Assembly: GCF_947495925.1 (NCBI RefSeq)
Contig: NZ_CANMAU010000002.1
Coordinates: forward strand, 496,001 to 560,000
Source of the DNA: an uncultured Algibacter sp.
GTDB taxonomy: Bacteria; Bacteroidota; Bacteroidia; Flavobacteriales; Flavobacteriaceae
Direction of reading: 5' to 3'
DNA length: 64,000 bases
Shown here: positions 26,437 to 35,792 of the stretch, piece by piece
How positions within the stretch are numbered: the stretch's first letter is position 1
Layout of the letters: the number at the start of each line of letters is the position of its first letter
Program-made: the position numbers and the translations under genes
Notes under the pieces: generated by a model
The model's database searches: none
What the model was told of the DNA's origin: nothing
Seen by the model: the letters and a program-made list of their open reading frames with translations, nothing else

Positions 26437-27183
26437 TTGAAAAAAATAATTTACATACTTGGTTTATTTATCCTCTTTGCTTGCGATAGTGAAAGTGCAG
26501 GAGATTGTTTCCAAACTACGGGAACTATAGTTCAACAGGAATTTGTTTTAGCAGACTTTACCAAAATAGTAGTACATAGGGATATAGAACTCGTTGTTAA
26601 AGAAGGAAGTGTTCAGAAAGTAGTTGTTGAAACGGGAAAGAATTTGATGAATGATGTGCATGTTGAGGTTGTTGGTAATCAATTGATTTTAATGGATAAT
26701 AATGGTTGTAATTTGTCAAGAGCCTATGGTGTTACCAAAGCATATGTAACTGCTCCAAGCATTTCAGAAATAAGAAGCATGACCCAATATGATGTGAAGT
26801 CTGATGGCGTGTTAACTTATCCGAATTTAACATTATTATCCGAAGATTTCTCTGAGTCAGGAACCGTTAATAGTGGGAATTTTTATCTAGAACTTGATAA
26901 TAATAGTCTTTCAGTAGTATTTAATAATTTATCAAATGCCGTTATTTCGGGTGAGACTAATGATTTACGAATCACTTTAGCTGCTGGCTCCTCACGCGTT
27001 GATACAAGCGATTTAGTTGCTCAGAATGTTTCGTTGAGTCATAGAAGTTCAAATGATATTATTGTTAATCCGCAATTAAAAATCACGGGAAAAATTTTAG
27101 GGACAGGGGATGTTATTGCACTTAATAAACCTGCAACCGTTGAGGTTGAAGCTATATATAAAGGGCACTTAATTTTTAAATAA
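26437..27183 (+). CDS. head GIN domain (DUF2807) lipoprotein
   Basis: A 248-residue lipoprotein with signal MKKIIYILGLFILFAC and the acylated cysteine at residue 16. The mature part is a right-handed beta-solenoid of the head-GIN/DUF2807 type: FTKIVVHRDIELVVKEG near the start, then VEVVGNQLILMDNNG and repeated serine/asparagine-rich strands (SRVDTSDLV, LSHRSSNDI). Such proteins are surface or periplasmic and of unknown function. The start is TTG 26437. Its 3' end overlaps the convergent acetate kinase stop by 15 bases. Confidence 0.8.
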   Translation: MKKIIYILGLFILFACDSESAGDCFQTTGTIVQQEFVLADFTKIVVHRDIELVVKEGSVQKVVVETGKNLMNDVHVEVVGNQLILMDNNGCNLSRAYGVTKAYVTAPSISEIRSMTQYDVKSDGVLTYPNLTLLSEDFSESGTVNSGNFYLELDNNSLSVVFNNLSNAVISGETNDLRITLAAGSSRVDTSDLVAQNVSLSHRSSNDIIVNPQLKITGKILGTGDVIALNKPATVEVEAIYKGHLIFK

Positions 27184-28356
27184 GTCTACTGACTGTTTCG
27201 CGATTTCCAATTCTTCATTGGTTGGTATGACTAGAACTTTTACTTTGGAATTTTCTGTATTAATAGCTCTAATGTCATCAGACCTTAATTTGTTGGCCTC
27301 TTGATCTAAATCAATGCCAATATAATCTAAGTTATCACAGACCATTTTACGCATTAAACTAGAGTTTTCTCCTATTCCAGCTGTAAAAACAATGGCGTCT
27401 AAACCGTTTAAAATAGCCGTATAGCTTCCTATGTATTTTTTAATACGGTAGGTGTTCATTTCTAAGGCTAATTGGCAATCTTTATTGCCTTTTTCAGCTT
27501 CAGCTTGAATGTCTCTTAAATCGCTATGCCCCGTTAATCCTAGCATACCACTTTTTTTTTGCAAAAGATTATTAATTTCAGATAAGCTATAGTCAAATTT
27601 ATCAGCTAGATAGAAAATGATTGCTGGGTCAATATCACCAGAACGTGTTCCCATGATTAAACCACTAACGGGCGAAAATCCAAGGGAGTGATCGATACTC
27701 TTTCCATCTTTAATAGCAGTCATACTACAACCATTACCTAAGTGAATGGTGATGATTTTTGATTGTTCTTTTCCTAAGAATTCAATAGCTTTTTCGGAAA
27801 CATACTTGTGACTTGTACCATGGAATCCATATAACCTAATACTGTGTTTTTCTGAAAACTCCTTTGGGATGGCATATCGGTAAGCTCTTTCCGGAATAGA
27901 TTGATGAAAAGCGGTATCAAAAACAGCAACTTGTTTCGCGTTTTTGAAAATGGCTTCTGCAACTTCAATCCCTTCTAAATTTGCTGGGTTATGCAAAGGC
28001 GCTAATGACGATAATGCTTGTATTTTTTCTTTAACTTCATCTGTAATTTCAGTGGTGTCACTAAAATATTTTCCGCCATGCACAACTCTGTGTCCCACAA
28101 CATCAATATCATCTGCCGATTTTATTATTCCAGTTTCAGAGTTTAAAAGCTGTTTAGCAAGTAATTCTAATCCAACTTTATGATTTGGAATTGAGGTTAC
28201 TAATTCAATAGTATCTTTATCAGTTTTAAATTTAAACTTGCCATCTTCAAGTCCAATGCGTTCAATTAAACCAGAACATAATATGGTTTTTTCTGGCATG
28301 GAAAAAAGTTGGAATTTCAAAGATGAACTTCCTGAGTTTAAAACGAGTACTTGCAT
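27169..28356 (-). CDS. ackA: acetate kinase
   Basis: A 395-residue ASKHA-fold kinase that makes ATP and acetate from acetyl phosphate. It starts MQVLVLNSGSSSLKFQLF (phosphate loop NSGSSSLK) and contains VGHRVVHGGKYF, FDTAFHQSIPE, YGFHGTSHKYVS, LGNGCSM and FTAGIGENSSLMR, all canonical. It lies two bases after the pta stop on the - strand, forming the standard pta-ackA overflow and acetyl-phosphate pair. Its end overlaps the convergent lipoprotein gene. Confidence 0.96.
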   Translation of the reverse strand: MQVLVLNSGSSSLKFQLFSMPEKTILCSGLIERIGLEDGKFKFKTDKDTIELVTSIPNHKVGLELLAKQLLNSETGIIKSADDIDVVGHRVVHGGKYFSDTTEITDEVKEKIQALSSLAPLHNPANLEGIEVAEAIFKNAKQVAVFDTAFHQSIPERAYRYAIPKEFSEKHSIRLYGFHGTSHKYVSEKAIEFLGKEQSKIITIHLGNGCSMTAIKDGKSIDHSLGFSPVSGLIMGTRSGDIDPAIIFYLADKFDYSLSEINNLLQKKSGMLGLTGHSDLRDIQAEAEKGNKDCQLALEMNTYRIKKYIGSYTAILNGLDAIVFTAGIGENSSLMRKMVCDNLDYIGIDLDQEANKLRSDDIRAINTENSKVKVLVIPTNEELEIAKQSVDLFKN

Positions 28357-28358
28357 GT

Positions 28359-30449
28359 TTAAAATTCTTGTGCTTGAATAGCAGTTATTATTACGGTACT
28401 GTAAATATCATCGGCGGTACAGCCTCTACTTAAATCGTTAACCGGTTTATTTAAACCTTGTAGCATGGGACCTATGGCTAATGCTCCAGTTTCACGCTGA
28501 ACAGCCTTATAGGTGTTATTTCCAGTATTTAAATCTGGAAATATAAGAACGCTAGCTTGACCTGCAACTTCAGAGTCTGGCAATTTACTTTTACCAATAC
28601 GCATATCAACAGCAGCGTCGTATTGTATAGGTCCTTCAATTTTAAGATTTGGTGCAGACTTCTTTGCAATTTCGGTAGCCGTTCTTACCTTATCAACTTC
28701 TTCTCCTTTTCCTGAAGCACCAGAAGAATAAGAAAGCATAGCTACTTTAGGTTCAACGCCAAAATTTTGCGCCGTGTTAGCCGATGAAATTGCAATTTCT
28801 GCTAATTGTTCGGCATTCGGATTTGGATTAATAGCGCAGTCTCCAAAAATAGAAACACGGTCTTCCAAACACATAAAGAAAACAGAAGACACAATATTAA
28901 CACCCGGTTTTGTTTTTATAAACTGCAATGCCGGACGCAATGTGTGTTGTGTTGTATGTACAGCTCCTGAAACCATGCCATCAGCATGCCCTTTATGAAT
29001 CATCATGGTTGCAAAATAGGACACATCGTTCATAGCATCTTTAGCCATTTGTAGGTTTACATTTTTATGTTTTCTGAGCTCATAAAAGGTCTGCGCGTAA
29101 TCTTCAAAATGCTCAGAGTTTTGCGGCCAGACAACATTAACCTCATTTAAGTTTAGCGGGATGTCATGTTTAGTAATGCGATCTTGAATTTTTTCTTTTT
29201 CACCTATTAAGGTTAATTCAACAACATGAGCATCAATTAATCTAGCGGCAGCTCTTAAAACACGCTCGTCATACCCTTCAGGTAATACAATATGTTTTTT
29301 GTCTTTTAAGGCACGTTGTAATAAGTTATACTGAAACATTCTTGGTGTGAATATACCAGACTGGAAGGTGATTAAATCATTTGAAAGTTTATCTGTATCA
29401 ACGTGCTTTTCGAAAGTTGCAATTGAGGTTTCAATCTTTTCGATATTCTCTGCATAAATTCTTGATTTGATTTTTCCAATTTCATTAGTAACAGAAAACG
29501 TTCCGCTTTTTACACTAATAATAGGAACAACACTTGAAAGTCCTTCAATTAATTTTAATATGGAGTCTTCAGGAATTAAACCTCCGGTTAAAATGATACC
29601 GGATATTTTTGGATAGTTTTTCGAGGCATGAGCCTGCAATGCTCCAAGAATAATATCGGCTCTGTCACCAGGAGTAATGACTAAAGCATTTTCTTTAATA
29701 TGATTAAGGTAATTGCGAAGTTGCATGGCTCCAACACTGAAATTTTCAGATTGATTATTTACCATGTCTTCTCCAAAAAGAACGGAACCTTTAAGTTTTT
29801 TTACAATCTCTTTAATTGTTGGGCTAGCTAAACTTTTAATTTTAGGAATAACCGTAATATCTGTGCCACTATTAATTCTAGATTTTAAAAGAGACTTTAA
29901 TGTTGATACTTCTTCAGGGTCAATCTTATTTGTCATGATCGACAATACATCAACCTCTTCTTTAAAAGTGTCATGCGCTAGTTGGACACTTTCAACAATT
30001 TCAGGTAAAGATTTTTTGTCACCTTGAGATACAATGATAGCAGGTAAACCTAGATTTTTAGATATTAATAGATTGATGTCTAACTCCAAGCTTGAGTTTT
30101 CATGAGAAAAATCGGTGCCTTCAACCAAAATAAAATCAAAGCGCTCCTCGAGATATTTATATCTCTTTATTATTTCATCAATAACATCTCCCGATTTCCC
30201 TTTATTATATAAGTCTAAAACCTCACTTCTAGTAAAAGCATAAGTTTTTTTATAGTTGATATCAATTTCAAAATAGGAAACCATAGTGTTTATATGGTTG
30301 TCCATTTCTCCAACTTGAGTGTCTTCAATAATAGGTCTGAAATAGCCTACATTGGCAGTTTTTCCCAGTAACATGCGCATTAAACCTAGAACAACAACAG
30401 ATTTTCCACTGTTAGGTTCAATTGTAGCAACATAAATTCCTTTACTCAT
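28359..30449 (-). CDS. pta: phosphate acetyltransferase
   Basis: A 696-residue long-form Pta that converts acetyl-CoA and phosphate to acetyl phosphate. Order: an N-terminal BioD-like P-loop domain (YVATIEPNSGKSVVVLGLMR), a DRTGG domain (about 210-340; ITPGDRADIILGA, ILTGGLIPED), then the catalytic domain from about residue 370 (PEGYDERVLRAA, MMIHKGHADGMVSGA, MLSYSSGASGKGEEVDK). This architecture matches enterobacterial Pta. Immediately followed by ackA. Confidence 0.96.
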   Translation of the reverse strand: MSKGIYVATIEPNSGKSVVVLGLMRMLLGKTANVGYFRPIIEDTQVGEMDNHINTMVSYFEIDINYKKTYAFTRSEVLDLYNKGKSGDVIDEIIKRYKYLEERFDFILVEGTDFSHENSSLELDINLLISKNLGLPAIIVSQGDKKSLPEIVESVQLAHDTFKEEVDVLSIMTNKIDPEEVSTLKSLLKSRINSGTDITVIPKIKSLASPTIKEIVKKLKGSVLFGEDMVNNQSENFSVGAMQLRNYLNHIKENALVITPGDRADIILGALQAHASKNYPKISGIILTGGLIPEDSILKLIEGLSSVVPIISVKSGTFSVTNEIGKIKSRIYAENIEKIETSIATFEKHVDTDKLSNDLITFQSGIFTPRMFQYNLLQRALKDKKHIVLPEGYDERVLRAAARLIDAHVVELTLIGEKEKIQDRITKHDIPLNLNEVNVVWPQNSEHFEDYAQTFYELRKHKNVNLQMAKDAMNDVSYFATMMIHKGHADGMVSGAVHTTQHTLRPALQFIKTKPGVNIVSSVFFMCLEDRVSIFGDCAINPNPNAEQLAEIAISSANTAQNFGVEPKVAMLSYSSGASGKGEEVDKVRTATEIAKKSAPNLKIEGPIQYDAAVDMRIGKSKLPDSEVAGQASVLIFPDLNTGNNTYKAVQRETGALAIGPMLQGLNKPVNDLSRGCTADDIYSTVIITAIQAQEF

Positions 30450-30469
30450 CTTTTATTGTTATAGTAATG

Positions 30470-30496
30470 CAAAGATAGGATTTTGACATTTTTCAA
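30470..30496 (-). promoter_or_regulatory. probable pta-ackA promoter
   Basis: On the - strand, TATCTTTG (complement of 30470-30477) is a perfect TAnnTTTG -7 element placed about 20 bases before the pta ATG. A TTG lies 16 bases upstream (complement of 30494-30496), somewhat closer than the usual 19-21. Confidence 0.45.
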
Positions 30497-30618
30497 ATAC
30501 TCTATCTTAGTGCGTTTTTAAATAATTCAATGCAAAATTAACCTGTTATGGCATTTGTGTAGATGACTTTTGTCATACTTACTATTTAATAGTAATTATG
30601 TGGTATTCATGCTTTAGA

Positions 30619-31515
30619 TTAATTAGAAGTTAGATCTCGAAATAAACTTTCTAAGCTTGTGTTTTTTTGATTAAGTTGAAGAATTTTTAGTTGATTGTCA
30701 TGCGCAAAATCAAAAACATGAGATCGCATATCATCTGATGTTTTAAATGAGATTTCATAAACGAAATCATGAGTATTTACAACCTTATCAACTTTTGGAA
30801 GTTTTAATAAAAAGGCATCCTCAACTCGGTAATCAAACTCAACAATAACAATTTGTTCCTTTTCGTCTCTTAAATCTTTTAGTTTTTTATCGGCAACAAT
30901 TTCTCCTTTATTAATAATAATAACCCGATCGCACATGGCTTCTACCTCTTGCATAATGTGAGTTGAGAGAAAAACCGTTTTAGTCTTTCCTATGGATTTA
31001 ACGAGGTTTCTAATATCTATAAGTTGATTTGGGTCAAGGCCAGTAGTAGGTTCATCTAAAATTAATACATCAGGGTCGTGCAATAAGGCGTTGGCTAATC
31101 CAACGCGCTGTCTATATCCTTTTGATAGTTGACCAATTTTTTTATGAGATTCTGGACCTAAACCAGTGAGTTCAATAACCTCCTCAATACGTTGCTTTTT
31201 GATTTTATAAATGTTGGCATTGAATGCTAAATACTCTTTAACATATAGTTCAAGATATTGAGGGTTGTGCTCTGGTAAATAGCCAACACTTTTTTGAACG
31301 GCATTTGCATTTGTAATAACGTCAAATCCATTTACATGGGCTTTGCCCTCAGAAGCATTGAGGTACGTTGTTAGAATTTTCATCATAGTTGACTTGCCAG
31401 CTCCATTTGGTCCTAAAAAACCAACTATTTCCGGCTTCGCAACCTTAAATGAAATATTATTTAAAGCTTTTTGATTGCCATAAATTTTTGTAACCCCTTC
31501 TACTTCAATGGACAT
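30619..31515 (-). CDS. gldA: gliding motility ABC transporter ATP-binding subunit
   Basis: A 298-residue ABC ATPase. Walker A is GPNGAGKSTMMKILTTYL (about residue 35), signature LSKGYRQRVGLANALLHDP, Walker B DVLILDEPTTGLD, switch His in FLSTHIMQEVEAM. The full sequence form, with its C-terminal extension ending SLESLFRDLTSN, corresponds to GldA, which works with membrane subunits GldF and GldG in gliding motility of Flavobacterium. gldF and gldG are not in this window. gldA is transcribed alone, divergently from the aromatic operon leader. Confidence 0.9.
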   Translation of the reverse strand: MSIEVEGVTKIYGNQKALNNISFKVAKPEIVGFLGPNGAGKSTMMKILTTYLNASEGKAHVNGFDVITNANAVQKSVGYLPEHNPQYLELYVKEYLAFNANIYKIKKQRIEEVIELTGLGPESHKKIGQLSKGYRQRVGLANALLHDPDVLILDEPTTGLDPNQLIDIRNLVKSIGKTKTVFLSTHIMQEVEAMCDRVIIINKGEIVADKKLKDLRDEKEQIVIVEFDYRVEDAFLLKLPKVDKVVNTHDFVYEISFKTSDDMRSHVFDFAHDNQLKILQLNQKNTSLESLFRDLTSN

Positions 31516-31532
31516 AATTAAAATTATTTATT

Positions 31533-31563
31533 CAAAAATAATTGATTATATAATGTAATCGAA
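31533..31563 (-). promoter_or_regulatory. probable gldA promoter
   Basis: On the - strand TATTTTTG (complement of 31533-31540) is a perfect TAnnTTTG element 18 bases before the gldA ATG, with TTC 20 bases upstream (complement of 31561-31563) in the -33 position instead of TTG. Confidence 0.45.
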
Positions 31564-31667
31564 GTTTTGCTGTAAAATCTTTAAAACTTTTAGTAAATGT
31601 GTAAAAAAGATTTTTAGAGGTTTTATTTTCTTAAATAATTATTTACTTTAGCCACTCAATTAAGATA

Positions 31668-31739
31668 ATGACAGTATATTATACATATTTTAACAACTAT
31701 TTCTTTTTTAGCAAAAGAAACGAGACGTTGTGTGTGTAA
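31668..31739 (+). CDS. Tyr/Phe-rich attenuation leader peptide
   Basis: A 23-codon reading frame starts at ATG 31668 and stops at TAA 31737. It reads MTVYYTYFNNYFFF for the first 14 residues and then SKRNETLCV. Eight of the eleven residues 4-14 are Tyr or Phe, the products of the operon that follows. It ends 23 bases before a perfect terminator hairpin, and CGAGAC within codons 18-20 can pair with the terminator's left arm. This is the classic layout of ribosome-mediated transcription attenuation. A one-mismatch -7 element TACTTTAG lies at 31644-31651. Confidence 0.85.
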   Translation: MTVYYTYFNNYFFFSKRNETLCV

Positions 31740-31762
31740 TTTAAAACATAAATTAACATTAT

Positions 31763-31792
31763 AAGTCTCGATGAAAATCGAGACTTTTTTTT
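31763..31792 (+). terminator. attenuator terminator of the aromatic amino acid operon
   Basis: AAGTCTCGAT (31763-31772), loop GAAA, ATCGAGACTT (31777-31786), then a run of T to 31792: a perfect 10-bp stem with a stable tetraloop. The antiterminator partner CGAGAC (31721-31726) lies inside the leader peptide frame and is complementary to GTCTCG (31765-31770). Ribosome stalling at the Tyr/Phe codons would leave CGAGAC free and prevent termination. Confidence 0.88.
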
Positions 31793-31850
31793 GTTTAACC
31801 ATTAATGAGAATAGCTTGTATTTGAAGCTAAAGTATTAAAGAATTAAATT

Positions 31851-32678
31851 TTGATAAAAACAGTAGCCATACAGGGAGTAAAAGGATCTTTTCATCATAT
31901 TGTGTCACAGCAATTTTTCGAAAACACTGTTGATTGTATTGACTGTTTAACTTTTGATAGAGTTGTTGATTCTCTAATAACAAAGGAGTGTGATGCGGCA
32001 ATTATGGCTTTAGAAAACTCTATAGCAGGATCAATAATTCCTAATTACGCACTTATTGATAAATATGGTTTGCATATAGTTGGTGAGCATTATTTAGATA
32101 TTCAACACAACTTAATGGCACTACCAAATCAAAGTATTGATGATATTAAGGAAGTGTATTCACATCCCATGGCACTTTTGCAGTGTAAAGAGTTTTTTAA
32201 AAAACACCCGCATATTAAATTGGTGGAGGATAAAGATACTGCTGAAGTGGCAGAACGTATTCATAAAAACCAAATAAAGGGTATAGCGGCTATTGCAAGT
32301 GTTACTGCAGCTGAAATATTTGAACTTAATATTTTATCGCATAGTATTCAAACTATAAAGCACAATGAAACGCGATTTGTAATTGTAAAACGTAACAATT
32401 CTGAAGTAAACCAAAACGAAATTAATAAAGCCTCAATCAAGTTTGAAGCTAACCATAAACGGGGTAGTCTAGCTACTATTTTAAATGTAATGAGTGATTG
32501 TAAATTGAACTTAACAAAAATTCAATCCCTGCCAATTGTAGAGACACCTTGGAAGTACGCCTTTTTTGTGGATGTCACTTTTGATGCGTATGCCGATTTT
32601 GAAAAAGCCAAGTCTGTTATTGATATTATGGGCGATGATTTTAAAGTATTAGGAGAATATAAAAATGCTAAATTATGA
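31851..32678 (+). CDS. pheA: prephenate dehydratase
   Basis: A 275-residue enzyme that converts prephenate to phenylpyruvate. The start TTG 31851 gives MIKTVAIQGVKGSFHH, the glycine-rich start of the family. Further motifs are ECDAAIMALENSIAGSI (the usual ALENSxxG), HPMALLQCKEF and, for catalysis, a Thr-Arg-Phe segment NETRFVIVKR. Residues from about 195 form an ACT domain for phenylalanine feedback (KRGSLATILNVMSDCKLNLTK; ESLP-type site is IQSLPI). No chorismate mutase is fused here; that domain is on the DAHP synthase at the end of the operon. It overlaps the next gene by four bases. Confidence 0.94.
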   Translation: MIKTVAIQGVKGSFHHIVSQQFFENTVDCIDCLTFDRVVDSLITKECDAAIMALENSIAGSIIPNYALIDKYGLHIVGEHYLDIQHNLMALPNQSIDDIKEVYSHPMALLQCKEFFKKHPHIKLVEDKDTAEVAERIHKNQIKGIAAIASVTAAEIFELNILSHSIQTIKHNETRFVIVKRNNSEVNQNEINKASIKFEANHKRGSLATILNVMSDCKLNLTKIQSLPIVETPWKYAFFVDVTFDAYADFEKAKSVIDIMGDDFKVLGEYKNAKL

Positions 32679-33820
32679 TTGAAGTAGCTAACCGATTACA
32701 GACCGTTGAGGAATACTACTTTTCTAAAAAACTAAGAGAAGTTGGTTTACTAGTAGCCAGTGGCAAACCTATTATTAGCTTAGGTATTGGGAGCCCTGAT
32801 TTGCAGCCACCAAAAAAGGTACTAGATGCCATTTCTGCAAGTTTTAAAGATGCGAATGCGCACAAATACCAAAGTTATCAAGGACTTCCTGAACTAAGAG
32901 ATGGTATTTCAAGGTTTTATAAGGAGCATTTTTCTGTGAATTTAAGCCCAATTACTGAGATTTTGCCTTTAATGGGGAGTAAAGAAGGTATTATGCACAT
33001 TTCAATGGCTTATTTAAATGAAGGTGATGAGGTGCTTATTCCTAATCCAGGATACCCAACATATCAGTCCGTTACCAAATTGGTGGGAGCAAAAGGCGTT
33101 CTTTATGAATTGGATGCTTCTAATAACTGGCAACCAGATTTTGATGCTTTAGAAAAAACAGATTTAAGTAAAGTTAAGATCATGTGGGTTAATTATCCTC
33201 ATATGCCAACAGGAGCGCAACCTTCAAGAACCTTGTTTGAAGATTTGGTCGCTTTTGGTAAACGACATAATATTTTAATAGTAAATGATAACCCTTATAG
33301 TTTTATTTTAAATGATTCACCTAAAAGTATTTTAAGTGTTCATGGGGCTAAAGATGTTTGTTTAGAACTTAATTCTTTAAGTAAAACCTTTAATATGGCT
33401 GGATGGCGAGTAGGAATGGTTATAGGTGATAGTGTTCATATTAATAATATTTTAAAGGTGAAGAGTAATATGGATTCTGGTATGTTTTATGGTATTCAGA
33501 AAGGTGCTATTGAAGCTTTGAAATGTTCTAATATGTGGTTTGCTACATTAAATAATGTATATAAAGAACGTAGGGATTTGGTTTGGAAGTTAGCAGATGC
33601 TTTAAACTGTACTTATGACAGAAATGCCACAGGAATGTTTGTTTGGGCTAAATTACCAGCATATTTAAAGTCTGAAGAGTTTATAGATTTAGTACTAAAA
33701 GAGAATCATATTTTCATAACACCAGGTACTATTTTTGGGACTAAAGGAGAAGGTTATATTAGGTTTTCATTATGTGCATCAACCGAGAGTATTGAAGAAG
33801 CCATTGCAAGAGTAAAGTAA
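32675..33820 (+). CDS. PLP aminotransferase, probable aromatic aminotransferase
   Basis: A 381-residue fold-type I aminotransferase. Landmarks: ISLGIGSPDLQPP, LMGSKEGIMH, NPGYPTYQS, VNYPHMPTGAQ, the PLP lysine in ELNSLSKTFNMAGWRVG, and IRFSLCASTESI near the end. It resembles LL-diaminopimelate and aspartate/aromatic aminotransferases. Its place between pheA and tyrA, overlapping pheA by four bases, points to the last step of Phe/Tyr synthesis (transamination of phenylpyruvate and hydroxyphenylpyruvate). Note the variant VNYPHMPTGA where most relatives have NYPNNPTGA. Confidence 0.88.
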   Translation: MIEVANRLQTVEEYYFSKKLREVGLLVASGKPIISLGIGSPDLQPPKKVLDAISASFKDANAHKYQSYQGLPELRDGISRFYKEHFSVNLSPITEILPLMGSKEGIMHISMAYLNEGDEVLIPNPGYPTYQSVTKLVGAKGVLYELDASNNWQPDFDALEKTDLSKVKIMWVNYPHMPTGAQPSRTLFEDLVAFGKRHNILIVNDNPYSFILNDSPKSILSVHGAKDVCLELNSLSKTFNMAGWRVGMVIGDSVHINNILKVKSNMDSGMFYGIQKGAIEALKCSNMWFATLNNVYKERRDLVWKLADALNCTYDRNATGMFVWAKLPAYLKSEEFIDLVLKENHIFITPGTIFGTKGEGYIRFSLCASTESIEEAIARVK

Positions 33821-33821
33821 T

Positions 33822-34673
33822 ATGAAGAATATATATGCAATAGGAGTTGGATTAATAGGTGGAAGTCTTTGTATTGATATCAAGAAAAACAATCCAGATG
33901 TTGTAATTCATGGGATCAGTCGAAAAGAATCAACGCTAGATAAGGCTTTGGAATTGGGATTAATTAATGAAAAAGCAACTTTAGATGATATCTCAGAAGC
34001 CGATTTAGTTATAGTTTCTATTCCAGTGGATGCTACTGTTAAACTATTGCCTACCATTTTAGATAAAATTTCAGATTCGGGGTTGGTTGTTGACGCGGGG
34101 TCAACAAAAGTCGATATTTGCAAAGTGGTTGAAAATCACCCTAAGCGAAGGAATTTTTTAGCTATGCATCCTATTGCTGGGACTGAACATTCTGGACCAA
34201 CGGCAGCCATTGAAGGTTTGTTTGTTGGTAAAACTAATATAGTATGTGAAGTAGAAAAAACCACATTCAAATTACAGGAAAAAGCTTTAAAGTTGTTCAC
34301 AGACATTGGAATGCGAATTAGATATATGAATCCAGAAGCACATGACAAACATATTGCTTATGTATCTCATTTATCGCATATTAGTTCGTTTATGCTTGGT
34401 AAAACGGTTATTGAAAAAGAAAAAAATGAACGTGATATTTTTGATATGGCCGGAAGTGGATTTGCTTCAACAGTACGTTTAGCTAAAAGTTCGCCTGAGA
34501 TGTGGACGCCTATTTTTAAACAAAATAAAACGAATGTTATTGAAACCTTGGAAGAATATATAAATAATTTAACTCAGTTTAAAGAATTGATGAAGGCAGA
34601 TGATTTTGATGCCATTAATACTGAGATGCAAAATACAAATCACATAAAAGACATATTAAAAGGAATTAGTTAA
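33822..34673 (+). CDS. tyrA: prephenate dehydrogenase
   Basis: A 283-residue enzyme that oxidatively decarboxylates prephenate to hydroxyphenylpyruvate with NAD. The nucleotide motif is IYAIGVGLIGGSLCID at the N-terminus. Also visible: VDAGSTKVDIC, MHPIAGTEHSGPTAA and catalytic His in AYVSHLSHISSFML. It has no fused chorismate mutase or ACT domain. It starts one base after the aminotransferase stop. Confidence 0.94.
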   Translation: MKNIYAIGVGLIGGSLCIDIKKNNPDVVIHGISRKESTLDKALELGLINEKATLDDISEADLVIVSIPVDATVKLLPTILDKISDSGLVVDAGSTKVDICKVVENHPKRRNFLAMHPIAGTEHSGPTAAIEGLFVGKTNIVCEVEKTTFKLQEKALKLFTDIGMRIRYMNPEAHDKHIAYVSHLSHISSFMLGKTVIEKEKNERDIFDMAGSGFASTVRLAKSSPEMWTPIFKQNKTNVIETLEEYINNLTQFKELMKADDFDAINTEMQNTNHIKDILKGIS

Positions 34674-34683
34674 GAGTAAAATT

Positions 34684-35766
34684 ATGGAAAACAAGAAAGA
34701 AATGAGAAGCTGGTTAGATGATTTAAACCTAGATCATCCGTTGGTTATTGCAGGGCCATGCAGTGCTGAAACTGAAGAGCAAGTATTAAAAATAGCTCAT
34801 GAGCTTAAAGATACTGATGTTAGCTATTTTAGAGCAGGTATCTGGAAACCAAGGACTAGACCAGGTAATTTTGAAGGTGTTGGATCATTAGGTTTAAAAT
34901 GGTTACAAAAAGTAAAGGAAGAAACTGGAATGAAAGTTTGTACTGAAGTAGCAAACGCTGCCCATGTAAAATTGGCTCTAGAATATGATGTGGATTTACT
35001 ATGGATTGGTGCGCGTTCTACAGTAAGTCCTTTTATCATGCAAGAAATTGCCGATGCTTTGGAAGGAACTGATAAACCAGTTTTAATTAAAAATCCAGTC
35101 AACCCAGACCTTTCTTTATGGTTAGGTGGAATCGAAAGAATCTATAAATCGGGTGTTAAAAATATTGGAGCTATACATAGAGGGTTTTCTACTTATGAAA
35201 AAACGAAGTATAGAAATAATCCAGAATGGCAGATGGCTATTGAATTCCAAAATAAATTCCCGGATATTCCTTTAATCAATGATCCATCGCATATTACTGG
35301 TAAAAGAGATATGATTTTTGATGTTTCTCAGGTGGCATTAGATCTTAATTTTGATGGTTTAATGATCGAAACACATTATGACCCAGACAATGCATGGAGT
35401 GATGCTGCGCAACAAGTAACACCATCTACTTTAGTGCAAATAATGCGAGATTTAAAGATTAAAAAAGAATCAAATGCAGAAGAGGATTATAATAATGCTT
35501 TGAATAACTTAAGAGCTCAGATTGACGTTGTTGATAATCAAATTATTGATTTATTAGGAAAGCGCATGAAGGCTTCTGATGGCATCGGAGAACTTAAAAA
35601 ATCTAAAAATGTAGCTGTTCTACAATCTAAACGTTGGAATGAGATTTTGGGTAAAATGGTTCTGGAAGGAGAGCAACATGGTTTAAGTGAAGAGTTTATT
35701 TTAAGAATGTTTAAAGCGGTTCACCAAGAATCGATTAATCATCAAGAAAAAATTATCAATGGATAA
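34684..35766 (+). CDS. bifunctional DAHP synthase / chorismate mutase
   Basis: A 360-residue fusion. Residues 1 to about 265 are a KDPG-aldolase-like (type Ib) 3-deoxy-D-arabino-heptulosonate 7-phosphate synthase: LVIAGPCSAETEEQV, GIWKPRTRPGNFEGVG, VLIKNPVNPD, IGAIHRGFS, LINDPSHITGKR. Residues about 272-360 are an AroQ chorismate mutase (NLRAQIDVVDNQIIDLLGKR, then LKKSKNVAVLQSKRW). It catalyses both the first committed shikimate step and the chorismate branch to prephenate, so a mutase-linked feedback switch as in Bacillus and Listeria is plausible. It is the last gene of the operon and is followed by a terminator. Confidence 0.94.
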   Translation: MENKKEMRSWLDDLNLDHPLVIAGPCSAETEEQVLKIAHELKDTDVSYFRAGIWKPRTRPGNFEGVGSLGLKWLQKVKEETGMKVCTEVANAAHVKLALEYDVDLLWIGARSTVSPFIMQEIADALEGTDKPVLIKNPVNPDLSLWLGGIERIYKSGVKNIGAIHRGFSTYEKTKYRNNPEWQMAIEFQNKFPDIPLINDPSHITGKRDMIFDVSQVALDLNFDGLMIETHYDPDNAWSDAAQQVTPSTLVQIMRDLKIKKESNAEEDYNNALNNLRAQIDVVDNQIIDLLGKRMKASDGIGELKKSKNVAVLQSKRWNEILGKMVLEGEQHGLSEEFILRMFKAVHQESINHQEKIING

Positions 35767-35792
35767 ACATTGTTTCTTAATTGATACTGAAT

